64,000 nt of DNA from Ardenticatenaceae bacterium (GCA_020634495.1 JACKBR010000009.1:1-64000); one strand, 5' to 3'. Numbered from the stretch's first letter, positions 43,859-53,623 are shown. A program made the numbers and translations. The notes: generated from the sequence alone by a model not told the origin.

Positions 43859-45406
43859 ATGAAAAAACAACGCTTCGTCATCCTCTTAGTTGTATTGTTA
43901 ACCCTCTCCATTGCTTGTAATGGCAAAACACGGCCAACGCCAACCCCATTTTCCCAAAGCGATGCCGCCGAGCCAACCACAAGCTCAACCGCGCCGCAGG
44001 CTATCAGCATCACTGACCTGGCAGCAGACCCCGAAGCCTATGCCGACACCACTGTGGAAATTACCGGGCAGTACCGGCGGCGGCCTTTGCTGGTTTGCGA
44101 AACGGATCCGCATCCGGCCCCGGCCACCTGGCAGCTCGTTGCGCCAGATGGCAGTTTGGTAGCCGTGGGCGGCTTTGATTCCCAGGTGCGTTCTTTGCTG
44201 CCGGACAATCTGACCATGACCGTGGTTGGCGTTTGGCAACAGTTTGACGGCCCGGTCGGCTGCGGCAAAAATGCGACCAACACCCAAATTTGGTACCTGA
44301 AAGCCAGAGACATCCTCTCCCCCAGCCCCATTGCCAGGGTCACGTTAACGCCAACCGGGTCTGGGTCGCAAATTGCAGAAGGTGGTGACGATACGGCCGT
44401 ATCCACCCCAGGCGCAAATGACGAAACCGTCCCAACCCCATCAGGCGGGGAAGATGGCGGCCAACCTGCCGGTACGCCCACCCTGGCTGGCACCGGCGCA
44501 CCTACCCCACCCGGCAACGGCACACCAGGCAGTGCTCCTCCCCCGACCAGCAGCGGCGACGATGCGGCCACCAGCACACCAACCCCCACCGGCAGCGATG
44601 ACAGAGCAACCGCCACCCCAACAGGCAGCGGCGGTTCACCTTCGGTAACGCCCACGAGCGGCAGCGGGGGCGCGGCCTCAGCCACACCAACCAGCGGCAG
44701 TGGCGGCAGTGGCAACCCAACACCAACATCTGTGGTATTTGCCACCGCCACCAGCAATCCAAATGAGTTCGATACGGTTGAGTTTCCAGAACTTTTTGGC
44801 ATAGAGCCAGTTTTGGAAACCTTAGAGGCCCAGCAGGCGCACGTGTACCCAATTATCCTTGAATACAGTGGGGCCGTTACGGTAACGGCCGTTGGCGAAC
44901 CAACCATGGATATCGTACTGGAAGTGCTCGATCCAACGAATAGCATCGTCGCCCAGGCCAGTAAAGAGGGCGTGGGTGAGCGAGAAGCCATCATTGATGC
45001 CCAGCTAAACACAGCCCTGGATTATCGCATTCGCATTTATAACTTAAACGATGCCGCAGGCGACTACTGCCTCATCTTCAGCGAAGGCGAAGGCTTTGCC
45101 GATTCGATTAAAGGCAGAATTGATTATGGCCAAACGGTCATCAATGAAGTCGAAGAATTTGCCCTTAATTACTGGTGTTTTGTCGGATCAGGCGGGGACA
45201 CTGTTTCTGCATCGGTGACCCCCACCGGCAGTTCTGGAACCTTCCTGGTTGGCTTGTATGGTCCCAATAATAATGAACTCGGCTCCGCCTTTGATGCTTC
45301 AACAATCTCAAACGTTGAACTTGAGGATGACGGCATGCACCTTATCGTGTTTTACAACGATGAATTTGATGTGGCTGGTTATTCGCTTACCCTGACCAAA
45401 AACTAA
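43859..45406 (+). CDS. Lipoprotein with Thr-Pro-Gly linker and PPC-like domain
   Basis: 515 aa. Signal peptide with the lipobox LSIAC (Cys about 21). A small domain (about 40-160) resembles an OB-like fold. A long low-complexity linker of Gly, Thr, Pro and Ser (about 165-300) follows. The C-terminal domain (about 320-510) resembles PPC-type beta domains (IILEYSGAVTVTAVGE...DYRIRIYNLNDAAGDYCLIF). It has two pairs of Cys. I prefer ATG at 43859 to the TTG 9 bp earlier. The function is unknown; it is probably surface-exposed. Confidence 0.72.
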   Translation: MKKQRFVILLVVLLTLSIACNGKTRPTPTPFSQSDAAEPTTSSTAPQAISITDLAADPEAYADTTVEITGQYRRRPLLVCETDPHPAPATWQLVAPDGSLVAVGGFDSQVRSLLPDNLTMTVVGVWQQFDGPVGCGKNATNTQIWYLKARDILSPSPIARVTLTPTGSGSQIAEGGDDTAVSTPGANDETVPTPSGGEDGGQPAGTPTLAGTGAPTPPGNGTPGSAPPPTSSGDDAATSTPTPTGSDDRATATPTGSGGSPSVTPTSGSGGAASATPTSGSGGSGNPTPTSVVFATATSNPNEFDTVEFPELFGIEPVLETLEAQQAHVYPIILEYSGAVTVTAVGEPTMDIVLEVLDPTNSIVAQASKEGVGEREAIIDAQLNTALDYRIRIYNLNDAAGDYCLIFSEGEGFADSIKGRIDYGQTVINEVEEFALNYWCFVGSGGDTVSASVTPTGSSGTFLVGLYGPNNNELGSAFDASTISNVELEDDGMHLIVFYNDEFDVAGYSLTLTKN

Positions 45407-45410
45407 GGAG

Positions 45411-45535
45411 CTATCCGGATTATTAGCCACAGAGTTTACAGAGGTTTTTGAGTTTAAGTTCAGAGCCTGATGTTTCTCTTTTTCCTACTTCGGCTTCGCT
45501 CAATACAAGCCTGTGGCTTTTTCGGATAGATTCTT
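45411..45535. repeat. MITE-like element, copy 2
   Basis: Starts CTATCCGGATTATTAGCCACAG and ends CTGTGGCTTTTTCGGATAG. Its right 25 bp are the exact reverse complement of 21991-22015. It sits between convergent genes and its end reaches the MFS gene stop. Confidence 0.85.
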
Positions 45536-46787
45536 AAATTGGGGCGATTGGAGTGGTGTGCTGCTGCCAGCGATTAAACCAGAACAGCGCCGCGAACAAC
45601 AGCAGTGAAAGCGCAATCCCCACGGCGGCAACGGCCGTCATGCCCCCCTGATTAAAAACGGCCCCTGTTCCCAAACTGCCAACCCCTGTGGCCAATGAAA
45701 CCAGCACCTCGCTGGCTCCCTGGGCACGGGCGCGTTCCCTGGCCGCCAGCGCGTCTGCCAGCAAAGACGACCCGGCAATAAAGCAAAAATTCCAGCCCAG
45801 CCCCAGCAAAAACAGGGCAATGGCCAAATTGGGCACCGCGACAGAAAGCGGAGCCAAAATGCCAGAGATTATCAAAAGGGCTGCCCCGGCCACGATGAGC
45901 GGAATACGGCCGTATCGATCAATCAGCCAGCCCGTGATGCTTGACAAACCAAACATCCCCAGCGTGTGGGCCATAATCACCAAAGAAACCGACTCCGTGC
46001 TGTGGTTGTTGTGGTCCATGTGCAGCGGCGTAATCACCATGATCAAGGCCATGACCAGCTGGCCAATGGCCATAGCCGCCACGGCCAACAGCACGGCTGG
46101 TTGGCTAAAAATTTGGGTTAACGGCCGTACCGTCACGTCCGTATCCTCCGCAGGATTTTCCGCCTCCAACACCTGGCTCACCTGCTTGGGATCAGGCCGC
46201 AAAAAAACAAAGATGGTGAGCAAGCCAAGAGCGTACAGCCCCAACGCCGCCAAATACGGCCCGGCATCTCCCAAAAAGCCCCACGCCTCCGCCAATTTTA
46301 CACTTGGCCCCACCAACGCCGGGCCACCCACCGCGCCAATCGTCCCCGCAAAAACAATCAGCCCGATGACCTTGGCCCGCCGATCGGCCGTTTGCACTTC
46401 AGCCGCCACGTAGCGCCCCTGGTCGCTGCCGCCGCGCCCCATGCCCATCAAGGCAGCCCCAGCACAAAAGCCAATGAAAGAGCTGTTCAAAACCGCCCAA
46501 ACGGTAACCGCCGCGCCAAACAACGCCAAAACAAAACCAATCGTTAAACCCAACCGGCGACCCACCTTGTCGAACAGCCAGCCAATGGGATAGGCAGCCA
46601 AGGCCCGCCCTAGCAGTGTCAGGGTGTTGGGCACGCCAGCGGCATTGTCGCTGCCCCCTAGCTCGGCGGCCAAAATGGGCGACAGGGTAAACGCGGCAAT
46701 CATCGCTGCCGAAAATAAACTTTGGGAAACAAACAAAGCGCCCGTCAGCCGTTGGCGCGTACGGTGTGAAATGGTTGTGGTCGTCAT
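45534..46787 (-). CDS. MFS transporter
   Basis: 417 aa with 12 helices. Conserved MFS signs are [13 protein letters not shown] (loop 2-3, about 62-74) and the related [13 protein letters not shown] after helix 8. I chose ATG at 46787 because AGAGGA lies 6-11 nt upstream; the frame extends to 46949, but the extra 54 residues run through a repeat hairpin and look non-coding. The substrate cannot be read from sequence; multidrug or sugar exporters are both possible. It diverges from the LuxR regulator gene across a 188-bp spacer holding the AAGTGCGTCGCACCT hairpin. Confidence 0.85.
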   Translation of the reverse strand: MTTTTISHRTRQRLTGALFVSQSLFSAAMIAAFTLSPILAAELGGSDNAAGVPNTLTLLGRALAAYPIGWLFDKVGRRLGLTIGFVLALFGAAVTVWAVLNSSFIGFCAGAALMGMGRGGSDQGRYVAAEVQTADRRAKVIGLIVFAGTIGAVGGPALVGPSVKLAEAWGFLGDAGPYLAALGLYALGLLTIFVFLRPDPKQVSQVLEAENPAEDTDVTVRPLTQIFSQPAVLLAVAAMAIGQLVMALIMVITPLHMDHNNHSTESVSLVIMAHTLGMFGLSSITGWLIDRYGRIPLIVAGAALLIISGILAPLSVAVPNLAIALFLLGLGWNFCFIAGSSLLADALAARERARAQGASEVLVSLATGVGSLGTGAVFNQGGMTAVAAVGIALSLLLFAALFWFNRWQQHTTPIAPI

Positions 46788-46865
46788 CCGGTTCCTCTGT
46801 GAGTCGTTGGTGCTGCAAAAGAGGCGAATCTTACTGCCAATGGCCGGTTTTTGCGAACTGGCTAA

Positions 46866-46929
46866 AGGTGCGACGCACTTGCCACAGGCTATTTTGGGCA
46901 AATTGTTTGGGAATAAGTGCGTCGCACCT
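46866..46929. repeat. 15-bp inverted repeat AGGTGCGACGCACTT, copy 1
   Basis: AGGTGCGACGCACTT (46866-46880) and its exact complement AAGTGCGTCGCACCT (46915-46929) enclose a 34-nt loop. The same pair occurs at 54190-54222 with a 3-nt loop, inside the restriction pseudogene. Confidence 0.9.
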
Positions 46930-46975
46930 GACAATCTTACCTTCCTCAAACAGAGTTGTGGTACGCTTGGCCGCC

Positions 46976-47635
46976 ATGAACGAATTTTCCCAAACGGTTT
47001 CAGTCACCATCGTGGCCAACGATCCGCTGGCCCGTGCCGGGTTGGCAACCTTGCTGGCCGCAGAACCGGACTGCGACATCGTTGCCCAGATGAGCCTGGC
47101 AGATTGGCTGGCCGATTTGGAGCAAAATGACGCCCTCGCGGACTGGCCGCAAGCGCAGCTAGACGGGGTGGTTTGGGACATTGGCTGGGAACCGGTCACC
47201 TCACTGCCGGAGGAGGAGCCGTTTCCGCTGCCCGTTGTGGCTTTGCTGCCAGATGATACGGCCGTTCCCCAACTTTGGTCTCTCGGCATTCAGGCCATGC
47301 TGCGGCGGGATGCGCCAGCGGCGGCCATCGTCGCTGCCCTGCACGCCAATTTGCACGGCCTGGCCACGCTTGACCCGGATTTTGTAACGGCCGTTCTGCC
47401 TGGCCCCCCTCTCTCCGCTGAATCTCTACCCGCATTCAGCGAACTCACCCCGCGTGAACATGAAGTTTTGACTCTGCTGGCGGAAGGACTCACCAACAAG
47501 GCCATCGCCCGCCAGCTAGAAATTAGCGACCACACCGTAAAATTCCACGTCAACGCCATCCTGGGCAAGCTCAACGCCCAAAGCCGCACCGAAGCGGTGG
47601 TGCAGGCCACGCGGCTGGGGCTGCTGCTGCTGTAA
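46976..47635 (+). CDS. LuxR/NarL-type transcriptional regulator, degenerate receiver
   Basis: 219 aa. The C-terminal HTH (about 155-215, [22 protein letters not shown], then [22 protein letters not shown]) is a standard NarL DNA-binding domain. The N-terminal 140 residues have receiver-like strand spacing ([18 protein letters not shown]...[10 protein letters not shown]...VVALLPDD) but the key acidic pocket is only partly present, so phosphorylation is doubtful. ATG at 46976 has no clear ribosome site. The divergent MFS gene is a possible target. Confidence 0.82.
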   Translation: MNEFSQTVSVTIVANDPLARAGLATLLAAEPDCDIVAQMSLADWLADLEQNDALADWPQAQLDGVVWDIGWEPVTSLPEEEPFPLPVVALLPDDTAVPQLWSLGIQAMLRRDAPAAAIVAALHANLHGLATLDPDFVTAVLPGPPLSAESLPAFSELTPREHEVLTLLAEGLTNKAIARQLEISDHTVKFHVNAILGKLNAQSRTEAVVQATRLGLLLL

Positions 47636-47797
47636 CTGCTTCAACCTACCCATTCTTCCAGGTAGCCACTCCCGAAACGGCCGATTTGGATAAGACTCAT
47701 TTCCCTTAAACTAATCACCATATGGAATTGTAGGCGCGGATTCTTTCCGCGAAAAAATGCGCGGTAAGAAACCGCGATTACGAAACAAGGAGCAAAA

Positions 47798-48694
47798 ATG
47801 AGCAACGTATTGACTGAACTTTCGGCGGCATTGGCCACGGCCGTTTCCCAGGCAGACAGCGGCATTGTGCGGGTTGAAGGGCGGCGACGCCTTGGCGCAA
47901 CCGGCATCGTTTGGGCAAGCGACGGCCTCATCCTTACCGCCAACCATGTGGTACGCAGCGATGAGCATCTTAAGGTTGGCCTGCCAGACGGCAGCCGCGT
48001 CTCCGCCAGCCTGGTCGGGCGCGACCCATCCACCGATCTGGCCGTTCTCAAAGTAGAAGCCAGCGGCCTGGCACCGCTCACCGAAGGCAACAAGCAAAAT
48101 CTGGGCGTTGGCAATTTGGTGCTGGCGCTGGGACGGCCCGGGCGCACCGTGCAGGCCACCCTGGGCATTGTTTCGGCGCTGGGCGACGGCTGGCGCACCC
48201 GCCTGGGCGGCAACATCGACCGCTACCTGCAAACGGACGTGGTGATGTACCCCGGTTTCTCTGGTGGCCCGCTGGTAGATGCCGCCGGACAGCTTGTGGG
48301 GCTAAACACCTCGGCGCTGGGGCGCGGCGTCAGCCTGACGATTCCTACCCCCACCCTGGCCCGCGTGGCCGATACCTTGCAGGCGCATGGCCGGGTGCAG
48401 CGCGGTTATTTGGGCGTTAGCACCCAGCGCGTCCACCTGCCCGATGACTTAAAGGCAGAGCTGGAGCAAAAACGGGGCCTGCTGGTGGTGTCGGTGGAAA
48501 ATGACAGTCCGGCCGCCAAAGCGGGCCTGACTTTGGGCGACACGCTGGTGGCCTTCGCTGGCAGCCCGGTGCAGTCTCACGATGATTTGCTGGCCTTGCT
48601 GGCGGGCGATTTGGTGGATACGGCCGTTCCCTTCAAGTTTGTTCGCGGTGGCAAAGTTCATGCTGCTGAGGTCACTGTGGTGGCACGGCCGTAA
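47798..48694 (+). CDS. S1C serine protease with PDZ domain (DegP/HtrA-like)
   Basis: 298 aa. The trypsin fold has His in LTANHVV (about 50), Asp in DPSTDLAVLK (about 76) and Ser in PGFSGGPL (about 155). A PDZ domain (about 198-298, RGYLGVSTQRVHLPDD) follows. No signal peptide is seen, so it is cytosolic or uses an unrecognised route, unlike classic DegP. Ribosome site AAGGAG, 7 nt upstream. A related protease gene follows 83 bp later. The spacer before it (47636-47797) has small GCGCGG hairpins. Confidence 0.9.
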   Translation: MSNVLTELSAALATAVSQADSGIVRVEGRRRLGATGIVWASDGLILTANHVVRSDEHLKVGLPDGSRVSASLVGRDPSTDLAVLKVEASGLAPLTEGNKQNLGVGNLVLALGRPGRTVQATLGIVSALGDGWRTRLGGNIDRYLQTDVVMYPGFSGGPLVDAAGQLVGLNTSALGRGVSLTIPTPTLARVADTLQAHGRVQRGYLGVSTQRVHLPDDLKAELEQKRGLLVVSVENDSPAAKAGLTLGDTLVAFAGSPVQSHDDLLALLAGDLVDTAVPFKFVRGGKVHAAEVTVVARP

Positions 48695-48699
48695 TAATT

Positions 48700-48770
48700 T
48701 GTTGCGTGAAGCGTGAAACGTGACTCTTTTCTTGTCACGCATCACGCTTCACGCATCACGTCCTCTTTCT
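48700..48770. repeat. GCGTGAA/TCACGC repeat hairpin
   Basis: Tandem GCGTGAAGCGTGAAACGTGA units pair with TCACGCATCACGCTTCACGC. The spacer between the two protease genes is built from this array. Confidence 0.85.
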
Positions 48771-48777
48771 TTTTACT

Positions 48778-49377
48778 ATGAACCTTCTCAACGAGATTAA
48801 TCAATCCATGACGGCCGTTATCCAAACGGTGCAGCAAAGCGTGGTGCAGCTGGGGAACGGCCGTCGCGGGTTTGGCGCGGGCACCATCTGGCACAGCGAT
48901 GGGCTGATTCTGACCAATGCCCACGTTGTGCAGCGCCACGCCCCTGAGGTTGTTTTGGCAGACGGCCGTACCTTTCCCTCCCAACTGCTGGCCTACGATG
49001 AATCCATCGACCTGGCCGCGCTGTACATTGCCGCCAACCAGCTGCCCACCATCGAGTTGGGCCATTCCAGCCAGCTAAAAACGGGCGATTGGGTGGTCGC
49101 GGTGGGGCATCCCTGGGGAGTTGTGGGCGCAGCGGCGGCAGGCACCGTCATTGCCGTGGGCCAACCGCTGGAACAAAATGGGTATCGGGGTGAGCTGGTG
49201 CAGTTGGGAATTCAACTGCGTCCGGGGCATTCGGGCGGGCCGTTGGTGGATGGCAACGGCCGTCTCGTAGGCATCAACACCATGATTTCTGGCCCGCAAG
49301 TGGGGCTGGCCATTCCAGTAGACATCGCCAAAAAGTTTTTGCAGGAAAAGCTAGGGTCTGGGGGAACGGCCGTATAA
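48778..49377 (+). CDS. S1C-type serine protease without PDZ domain
   Basis: 199 aa trypsin-fold protein. His lies in LTNAHVV (about 46), Asp in ESIDLAAL (about 79), Ser in PGHSGGPL (about 153). The PDZ domain of its neighbour is missing and no signal peptide is visible. It shares the tandem with the preceding protease and probably arose from it by duplication and loss, or the two work together. The last residues GGTAV come from an ACGGCCGT copy that ends in the stop codon. Confidence 0.88.
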   Translation: MNLLNEINQSMTAVIQTVQQSVVQLGNGRRGFGAGTIWHSDGLILTNAHVVQRHAPEVVLADGRTFPSQLLAYDESIDLAALYIAANQLPTIELGHSSQLKTGDWVVAVGHPWGVVGAAAAGTVIAVGQPLEQNGYRGELVQLGIQLRPGHSGGPLVDGNGRLVGINTMISGPQVGLAIPVDIAKKFLQEKLGSGGTAV

Positions 49378-49465
49378 AGTAGCCAGTAATCAGTAATCAG
49401 TAAGTCAGTGGTCAGTTCACTGTTTACCGACCACTGACCCACTGAATACTGACACACTGAACACT
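49377..49465. repeat. AGTAATCAGT/CAGTGG tandem repeat spacer
   Basis: Degenerate units GCCAGTAATCAGTAATCAGT, then CAGTGGTCAGTTCACTG, then GACCACTGACCCACTGAATACT. The spacer between convergent genes consists almost only of this array, and part of it can fold back. Confidence 0.85.
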
Positions 49466-50114
49466 AGAACCAGCGTCCGGCAAAGCGCTGCTCCTGCCAG
49501 GGATCCGCCTCGTTGTGATAACCAGCCTTCTCCCAAAAACCCAGCTGATCATCCGCCCGGAATTCCAGGCCACGCAGCCACTTGCCCCCTTTCCACAAGT
49601 AAGCCGACTTCGGCTCGCTGCGGTCGGCAAACGCGCCGATAACCCCGCGCAATGGCCAGCCATGCTCCAATTCCAGCGGTTTGCCGTCAAAATGGGTAGC
49701 CAATAAAAAGTTATCTTGCAGCACCAGCTCAATGGGCGTGTTGGTTGTGTAGCCCACCTCGCAATGTTGAATCACGTATTTGGCTTCTGGCTTTGGCTTG
49801 ATGAAGCCCTCGTCCACCAATGTTTTTAGCGAGACGCCTTCCCAATCCGTATCAAATTTGGACCAGCGCGTGACGCAGTGAATGTCCAGCGTCAGTTTGG
49901 TGCGGGGCAGCTTGTTAAACGCCTCCCAATCCCACACCACATCTTCTTCCACTGCACCAAACACGCGCAAATCCCAGTTCGCCAGGTCGGTTTGGGGCGT
50001 GGGGCCGTAATGCAGCACCGGGAATTTCTGCGTTAGCGATTGCCCGGGCGGCAGCCGGTTCATTTCTCTTACCTTCTGCTCTTCTTCGCGTCGTCCAAAA
50101 ACCTTGTTAAACAT
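49464..50114 (-). CDS. Sulfite oxidase-like molybdopterin oxidoreductase
   Basis: 216 aa single-domain Mo-cofactor protein. The molybdenum-binding Cys lies in LDIHCVTRWSKFD (about residue 78) and the cofactor-contact segments are YTTNTPIELVLQDN and LLATHFDGKPLELEHGWPLR. It resembles stand-alone sulfite oxidase-like oxidoreductases. No heme or Ig-like dimer domain is present. I chose ATG at 50114 because AAGGAG lies 6-11 nt upstream. The electron partner and Moco biosynthesis genes are not in the window. Confidence 0.85.
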   Translation of the reverse strand: MFNKVFGRREEEQKVREMNRLPPGQSLTQKFPVLHYGPTPQTDLANWDLRVFGAVEEDVVWDWEAFNKLPRTKLTLDIHCVTRWSKFDTDWEGVSLKTLVDEGFIKPKPEAKYVIQHCEVGYTTNTPIELVLQDNFLLATHFDGKPLELEHGWPLRGVIGAFADRSEPKSAYLWKGGKWLRGLEFRADDQLGFWEKAGYHNEADPWQEQRFAGRWF

Positions 50115-50450
50115 GAGGGATCTCCTTGTATTATTTTCCTGGAAACAGTTTGGCGTCATGAAAACAATCTACCATGAAGGCATCTGTTTGTGTCTACGTA
50201 GCGTTTCCAGAGATATTTTCAGTTTGAGTATAGCAAATAGAGTAAGTGACCAAAGGGGTTCTTACTTACACCTTACCAGGCTGTAAGCATTTTGTTAGAA
50301 TTGATGCCCTGAGATTCGCTTCGCTGTAGAATCCCAGCTTTTGCAAGTCATGAACAAAAATTCACCGCAAAGGACGCCAGGCACGCCAAGATTTTCTTTT
50401 TTTCTTGGCGTCCTTCGTGTGCTTTGTAGTTCGGCCAACCAGGAGTTTGG
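50115..50450. other. Spacer with no gene: repeat and AT-rich DNA
   Basis: 336 bp between divergent genes. The first half is AT-rich and shows no convincing frame or promoter. 50311-50345 holds a degraded TGAGATTCGCTTCGC fragment of the 20533 repeat family, and 50356-50430 a CACCGCAAAGGACGCCAGG / TTGGCGTCCTTCGTGTGC hairpin repeat. Confidence 0.7.
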
Positions 50451-50452
50451 AT

Positions 50453-51641
50453 GATGGCAACCAACCAGGCAGCAGTGTACCGTGAACGGCCGTTCCTCGC
50501 CGTCTCGCTAACCCACTTTTTTGTTGATGTGCTGAACAACGGCCGTAACCTGCTGGTCGCCCTGCTGGCCGTCAGTTTAGGACTGACCAACGCCCAGGTG
50601 GGGATTGCCCTGCTGCTGTACAACGTCGGCAACGCGCTGTCGCAGCCGCTGTTTGGCTGGCTGGCCGACCGCATCGGGGCGCGGCTGCTGGTGATTGGCG
50701 GCCTGGGCTGGATGATTGTCTTTTACGCCATCGCCTCCCTGGCTGGGGATTGGCTGGCGCTCATTGCCCTGACGGTCGCCAGCCTCGGCTCCGGCGCGTT
50801 TCATCCCACCGGCACGATGGTGGCCAGCCGTACCAGCATCACCTACCGCAGCCGGATCACGGCGCTCTTTTTTATGGCGGGGCAAATTGGGCTGTTTTTG
50901 GGGCCAGTGCTGGCGGGCATCATGCTAGATGCCTACGGCCGTCCCGGTTACATTCTCCTGCCTGTTTTGGCCCTGACCGCTTTTGCCAGCAGTTGGCGCT
51001 GGCTGGTCGATGCCCCTCGCGTGCCTAAAAAAGCGGAAATTAAAACACCTGTGGAAAAGGAAACGGCCGTTCCCCTGCCACCTCAATTTTGGCGGCGCGT
51101 TACCGTTCTTTCCCTGGTCATTTTGGCCAGCAGCACCGCCAGCATCGCCATCATCACCTTCACCCCCATCCTGTTCACCGATCAGGGCTACGACCAATCG
51201 CTCATTGGCTGGCTGTCTGGGCTGATCATGATGGGTTCGGCCGTGGGCGGGCTGGTGGGCGGCACCCTGGGCGACCGCATCGCGGGCAAATGGGTCATCC
51301 TGCTGGGGCTGCTCGGCTCCGTCTTGCCCTATTACTTTTTTGTACCGGCCAACGTTCCCTGGCAGGCCGGATTGCTGCTGCTGGCCGGTTTTTTTGGCGG
51401 GATGCCCCACACCATTTTGGTGATCATGGTGCAATCCTTGCTGCCCAGGCAGCAGGCGATGGCCTCTGGCCTGGCGCTGGGCTTCATGTTTTTTAGCGGG
51501 GCGGTGGGCAGCTACTTTGTGGGGCTGATTGCCGACCGTATTGGCCTGGCGATTACTCTGCAAGGGATAGCCTTCCTGCCGCTGGCGGCCGTTTTGGCCG
51601 CAATTTTTCTCCCCACCAAGATGCTAACTAAAGCGACTTGA
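50453..51641 (+). CDS. MFS transporter, fosmidomycin-resistance-like
   Basis: About 395 aa with 12 helices. Helix 1 has AVSLTHFFVDVLNNGRNLL and the loop after helix 2 has GWLADRIGARLL. The segment GSGAFHPTGTMVASR matches the Fsr (fosmidomycin resistance) branch, in which HPT lies on the third to fourth helix. A matching GTLGDRIAGK loop is in the second half. Substrate unknown. The start is uncertain by one codon (two consecutive ATG at 50451 and 50454; ribosome site AGGAG). The end overlaps the acetyltransferase gene by 14 bp. Confidence 0.85.
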
Positions 51642-52089
51642 TCAGCTGCAAGCAGGGATTGGCTTCACCCCAAAGCGTGGGAAACTCCTCCAACGGCCGA
51701 AATCCCACAGCCAGATAAAATTGCCGGGTACGGCCGTATCCCACATCTGGATGCGCGGAACTGAGCGTCTTTACCTGCAAAAACTCCACGTTTTGCGCCC
51801 TCAAATACGCTTCGCTGGCGGCCAGCAGCGCCCGCCCCACCCCGTGGCGATGCCACGCGGGCAGCACGGCCATCACGTGAATTTCAGCTGCATACGGCGT
51901 GTGCTGTTTGAGGGTGAGGAAGCCAATGGGGTTGTTTTGGTTGAAAGCGAGGAAGGTGGGGAAAACGGCCGTGTCGGCCACGTACTGCCGGGTTGCTTCT
52001 TCAATGCCAAACCAGTCCGGCAGCGCCCGCAGAATGGGCTCGCACAGGTGCGATTGGTTTAGCAGTGGGCCTTGAATTTCTAGTCGCAT
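51628..52089 (-). CDS. GNAT family N-acetyltransferase
   Basis: 153 aa. The acetyl-CoA binding V/I-x-x-x-x-R-x-x-G-x-G motif lies in VLPAWHRHGVGRALL (about 77-91), preceded by the strand EIHVMAVLP and followed by VEFLQVKTLSS. Substrate unknown. A good ribosome site is not obvious. It overlaps the convergent MFS gene by 14 bp and is 6 bp from the next gene on its strand. Confidence 0.82.
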   Translation of the reverse strand: MRLEIQGPLLNQSHLCEPILRALPDWFGIEEATRQYVADTAVFPTFLAFNQNNPIGFLTLKQHTPYAAEIHVMAVLPAWHRHGVGRALLAASEAYLRAQNVEFLQVKTLSSAHPDVGYGRTRQFYLAVGFRPLEEFPTLWGEANPCLQLIKSL

Positions 52090-52095
52090 TTTTCC

Positions 52096-52443
52096 TTAAC
52101 CAGAAATTAAGACTCGCAGTAGCAATATCAGCGTTACAACTGCCACTACAACGAGCAGACCCAGGACAAAATTGAGTCTGGTGCGCGAATTTACCCACCT
52201 GGACGGCCGTTCCGCTGGCAAAGGCACTTTTTTGCTGGGCAGTTTGGGCTGAGGGTGTGTTGGCAGAACCGGAAGACCAGGCCGCATCGCCTCTCGCTCT
52301 GCATTCACAATTGGCCGACACGTTGGGCAACGTTTGGGGCGATGCAGGTTGTTTGCGCGGTAAAACCGCTGCTCGCCATAGCTCCACGTAAAATGGCGTC
52401 CGCAGCGCTCACATTGAATCGTTTCGTCATTGCGAAACGTCAT
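52096..52443 (-). CDS. Zinc-ribbon protein with C-terminal membrane anchor
   Basis: 115 aa. The N-terminal zinc ribbon CERCGRHFTWSYGEQRFYRA ... CPTC (about 11-44) matches the zf-trcl type found in many small bacterial proteins. A Pro/Lys-rich linker and one C-terminal helix (about 93-113, FVLGLLVVVAVVTLILLL) follow. It is separated by 6 bp from the acetyltransferase gene and may be co-transcribed with it. Function unknown. The last ACGGCCGT before the 4.2-kb desert lies in this gene (52203-52210). Confidence 0.7.
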   Translation of the reverse strand: MTFRNDETIQCERCGRHFTWSYGEQRFYRANNLHRPKRCPTCRPIVNAEREAMRPGLPVLPTHPQPKLPSKKVPLPAERPSRWVNSRTRLNFVLGLLVVVAVVTLILLLRVLISG

Positions 52444-52450
52444 TGAGTCC

Positions 52451-52660
52451 TTACTCCAAAGATAACTCGTGTTTTATCTCGGCAAGCGACAACCGTTTAT
52501 TCGATTCCACTTTCACACGTTTCAGGTGTAGATAATCAAGATAATCGGCTAATTTTTCCTCATCATCGAGAAGCTCTTTTAGAAATCGGTACTCATCAAT
52601 GGGAATAATGGCAAAACGATCCTGGTCATTTTCTTTGATAAATTGAACTTGATCGAGCAT
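52451..52660 (-). CDS. Type II antitoxin-like protein
   Basis: 69 aa. LDQVQFIKENDQDRFAIIPI resembles Phd/RelB-type antitoxins, with an N-terminal DNA-binding strand and a charged helical toxin-binding tail (EEKLADYLDYLHLKRVKVES). GGAG lies upstream of the ATG. It follows the toxin-like gene on the same strand with only 1 bp between stop and start. It looks intact while the toxin is damaged, which is common in decaying modules. Confidence 0.7.
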   Translation of the reverse strand: MLDQVQFIKENDQDRFAIIPIDEYRFLKELLDDEEKLADYLDYLHLKRVKVESNKRLSLAEIKHELSLE

Positions 52661-52661
52661 T

Positions 52662-52871
52662 TTATCTTCTCCGATATGCACGTCCGCGTGGGAGCACATC
52701 AATTACATCAATGATTCTGATTATATCATCCCTTTCAAACAGAACGCGATAATTGCCAACTCGTAAACGATAAGAGACATCAAAATCAACTAAACGCTTT
52801 ACATTTGATGCCTGCAAAATACGGGCAATTCCAGAACATCCATCCGCAAATAATGTCTCGGTTGCAAACAC
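52662..52871 (-). pseudogene. RelE/ParE-type toxin, N-terminally truncated
   Basis: The C-terminal half is a clear RelE/ParE fold: VKRLVDFDVSYRLRVGNYRV, then LFERDDIIRIIDVIDVLPRG and a final RGRAYRRR (the YRxRVGxYRV core). The N-terminal about 40 residues expected for the family are absent: upstream in the same frame come two stop codons and sequence of no similarity. The GTG at 52871 has no ribosome site. It is adjacent to an intact antitoxin. Confidence 0.7.
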
Positions 52872-53623
52872 CTTTTATTATTCCTGTTGAAGAAATTTTA
52901 GTTTAGTTTGGCCAAAAGATGGTGGAAGCCAGTTCCACCGACAGCTCAGATAGGCGTCATTTGCGTAATTGGCCAGCAAAATATCTGTATAGAATTTTTG
53001 GCTTTGAATCGTTGATGCAATTAGTTGTCATGGGCATTTCCCTCATCTAATTAGCATATTATTGTTTGGCTGAATCTCTGCGCATCATCTCTACCCATGA
53101 CAATGGCAGCAAACACGGACAGTGGTTCCTTTCTCCCCAAGTGCAGCCGTAATTACACTTAAATTGAATTATCGTTGTTGCCACAGTTGCAATTTACCAC
53201 CGGTCAAAGATCAATAGCGGTTTCGCTCCTCCCTATCAATCGCCATTTCAGTCCAAGAATGGTCATCAATGAAAAATTTTATGCGTGCAAAGATTTTTCA
53301 CTTTCCAATACGCCAAGCACGTTTTGTAAATTCGTCAATTCTTTGATTTGTATCCCTGCTTCCAACGAAAAAAATGTCTACACTGGAAAAAAATAAAACA
53401 GCCAGTTCCAAGAGTTCAGTTGATAAATGGCAACAGTGTAGCCTGGTAATATCATTTGATGCCAAATTGTCAAAAGCCAGGCAAAAATCACGGCCAACAC
53501 GAACCGAAAAACCCGGTGTAAATAGCGATTAAATATTTTGAGTCGTCTGCCATCTTTGCATAAAGTGCCGTTCGTTTTAAGAGCTCAAAGTCTTGAAGAC
53601 TTTTAACTCAACTTGCTTAGCTG
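52872..53623. other. AT-rich stretch without recognisable genes
   Basis: About 750 bp with more A and T than the flanks, no ACGGCCGT and no frame that looks like a protein. A 73-codon frame (53175-53396, plus) has atypical composition and is probably noise. Likely debris of the decaying island. Confidence 0.6.

Noticed and set aside
46788..46949. N-terminal extension of the MFS transporter
   Set aside because: It runs through the 15-bp inverted repeat and has no ribosome site; ATG at 46787 has a good one.
53175..53396. 73-codon plus-strand frame in the AT-rich stretch
   Set aside because: Composition and sequence look random; no ribosome site or family likeness.
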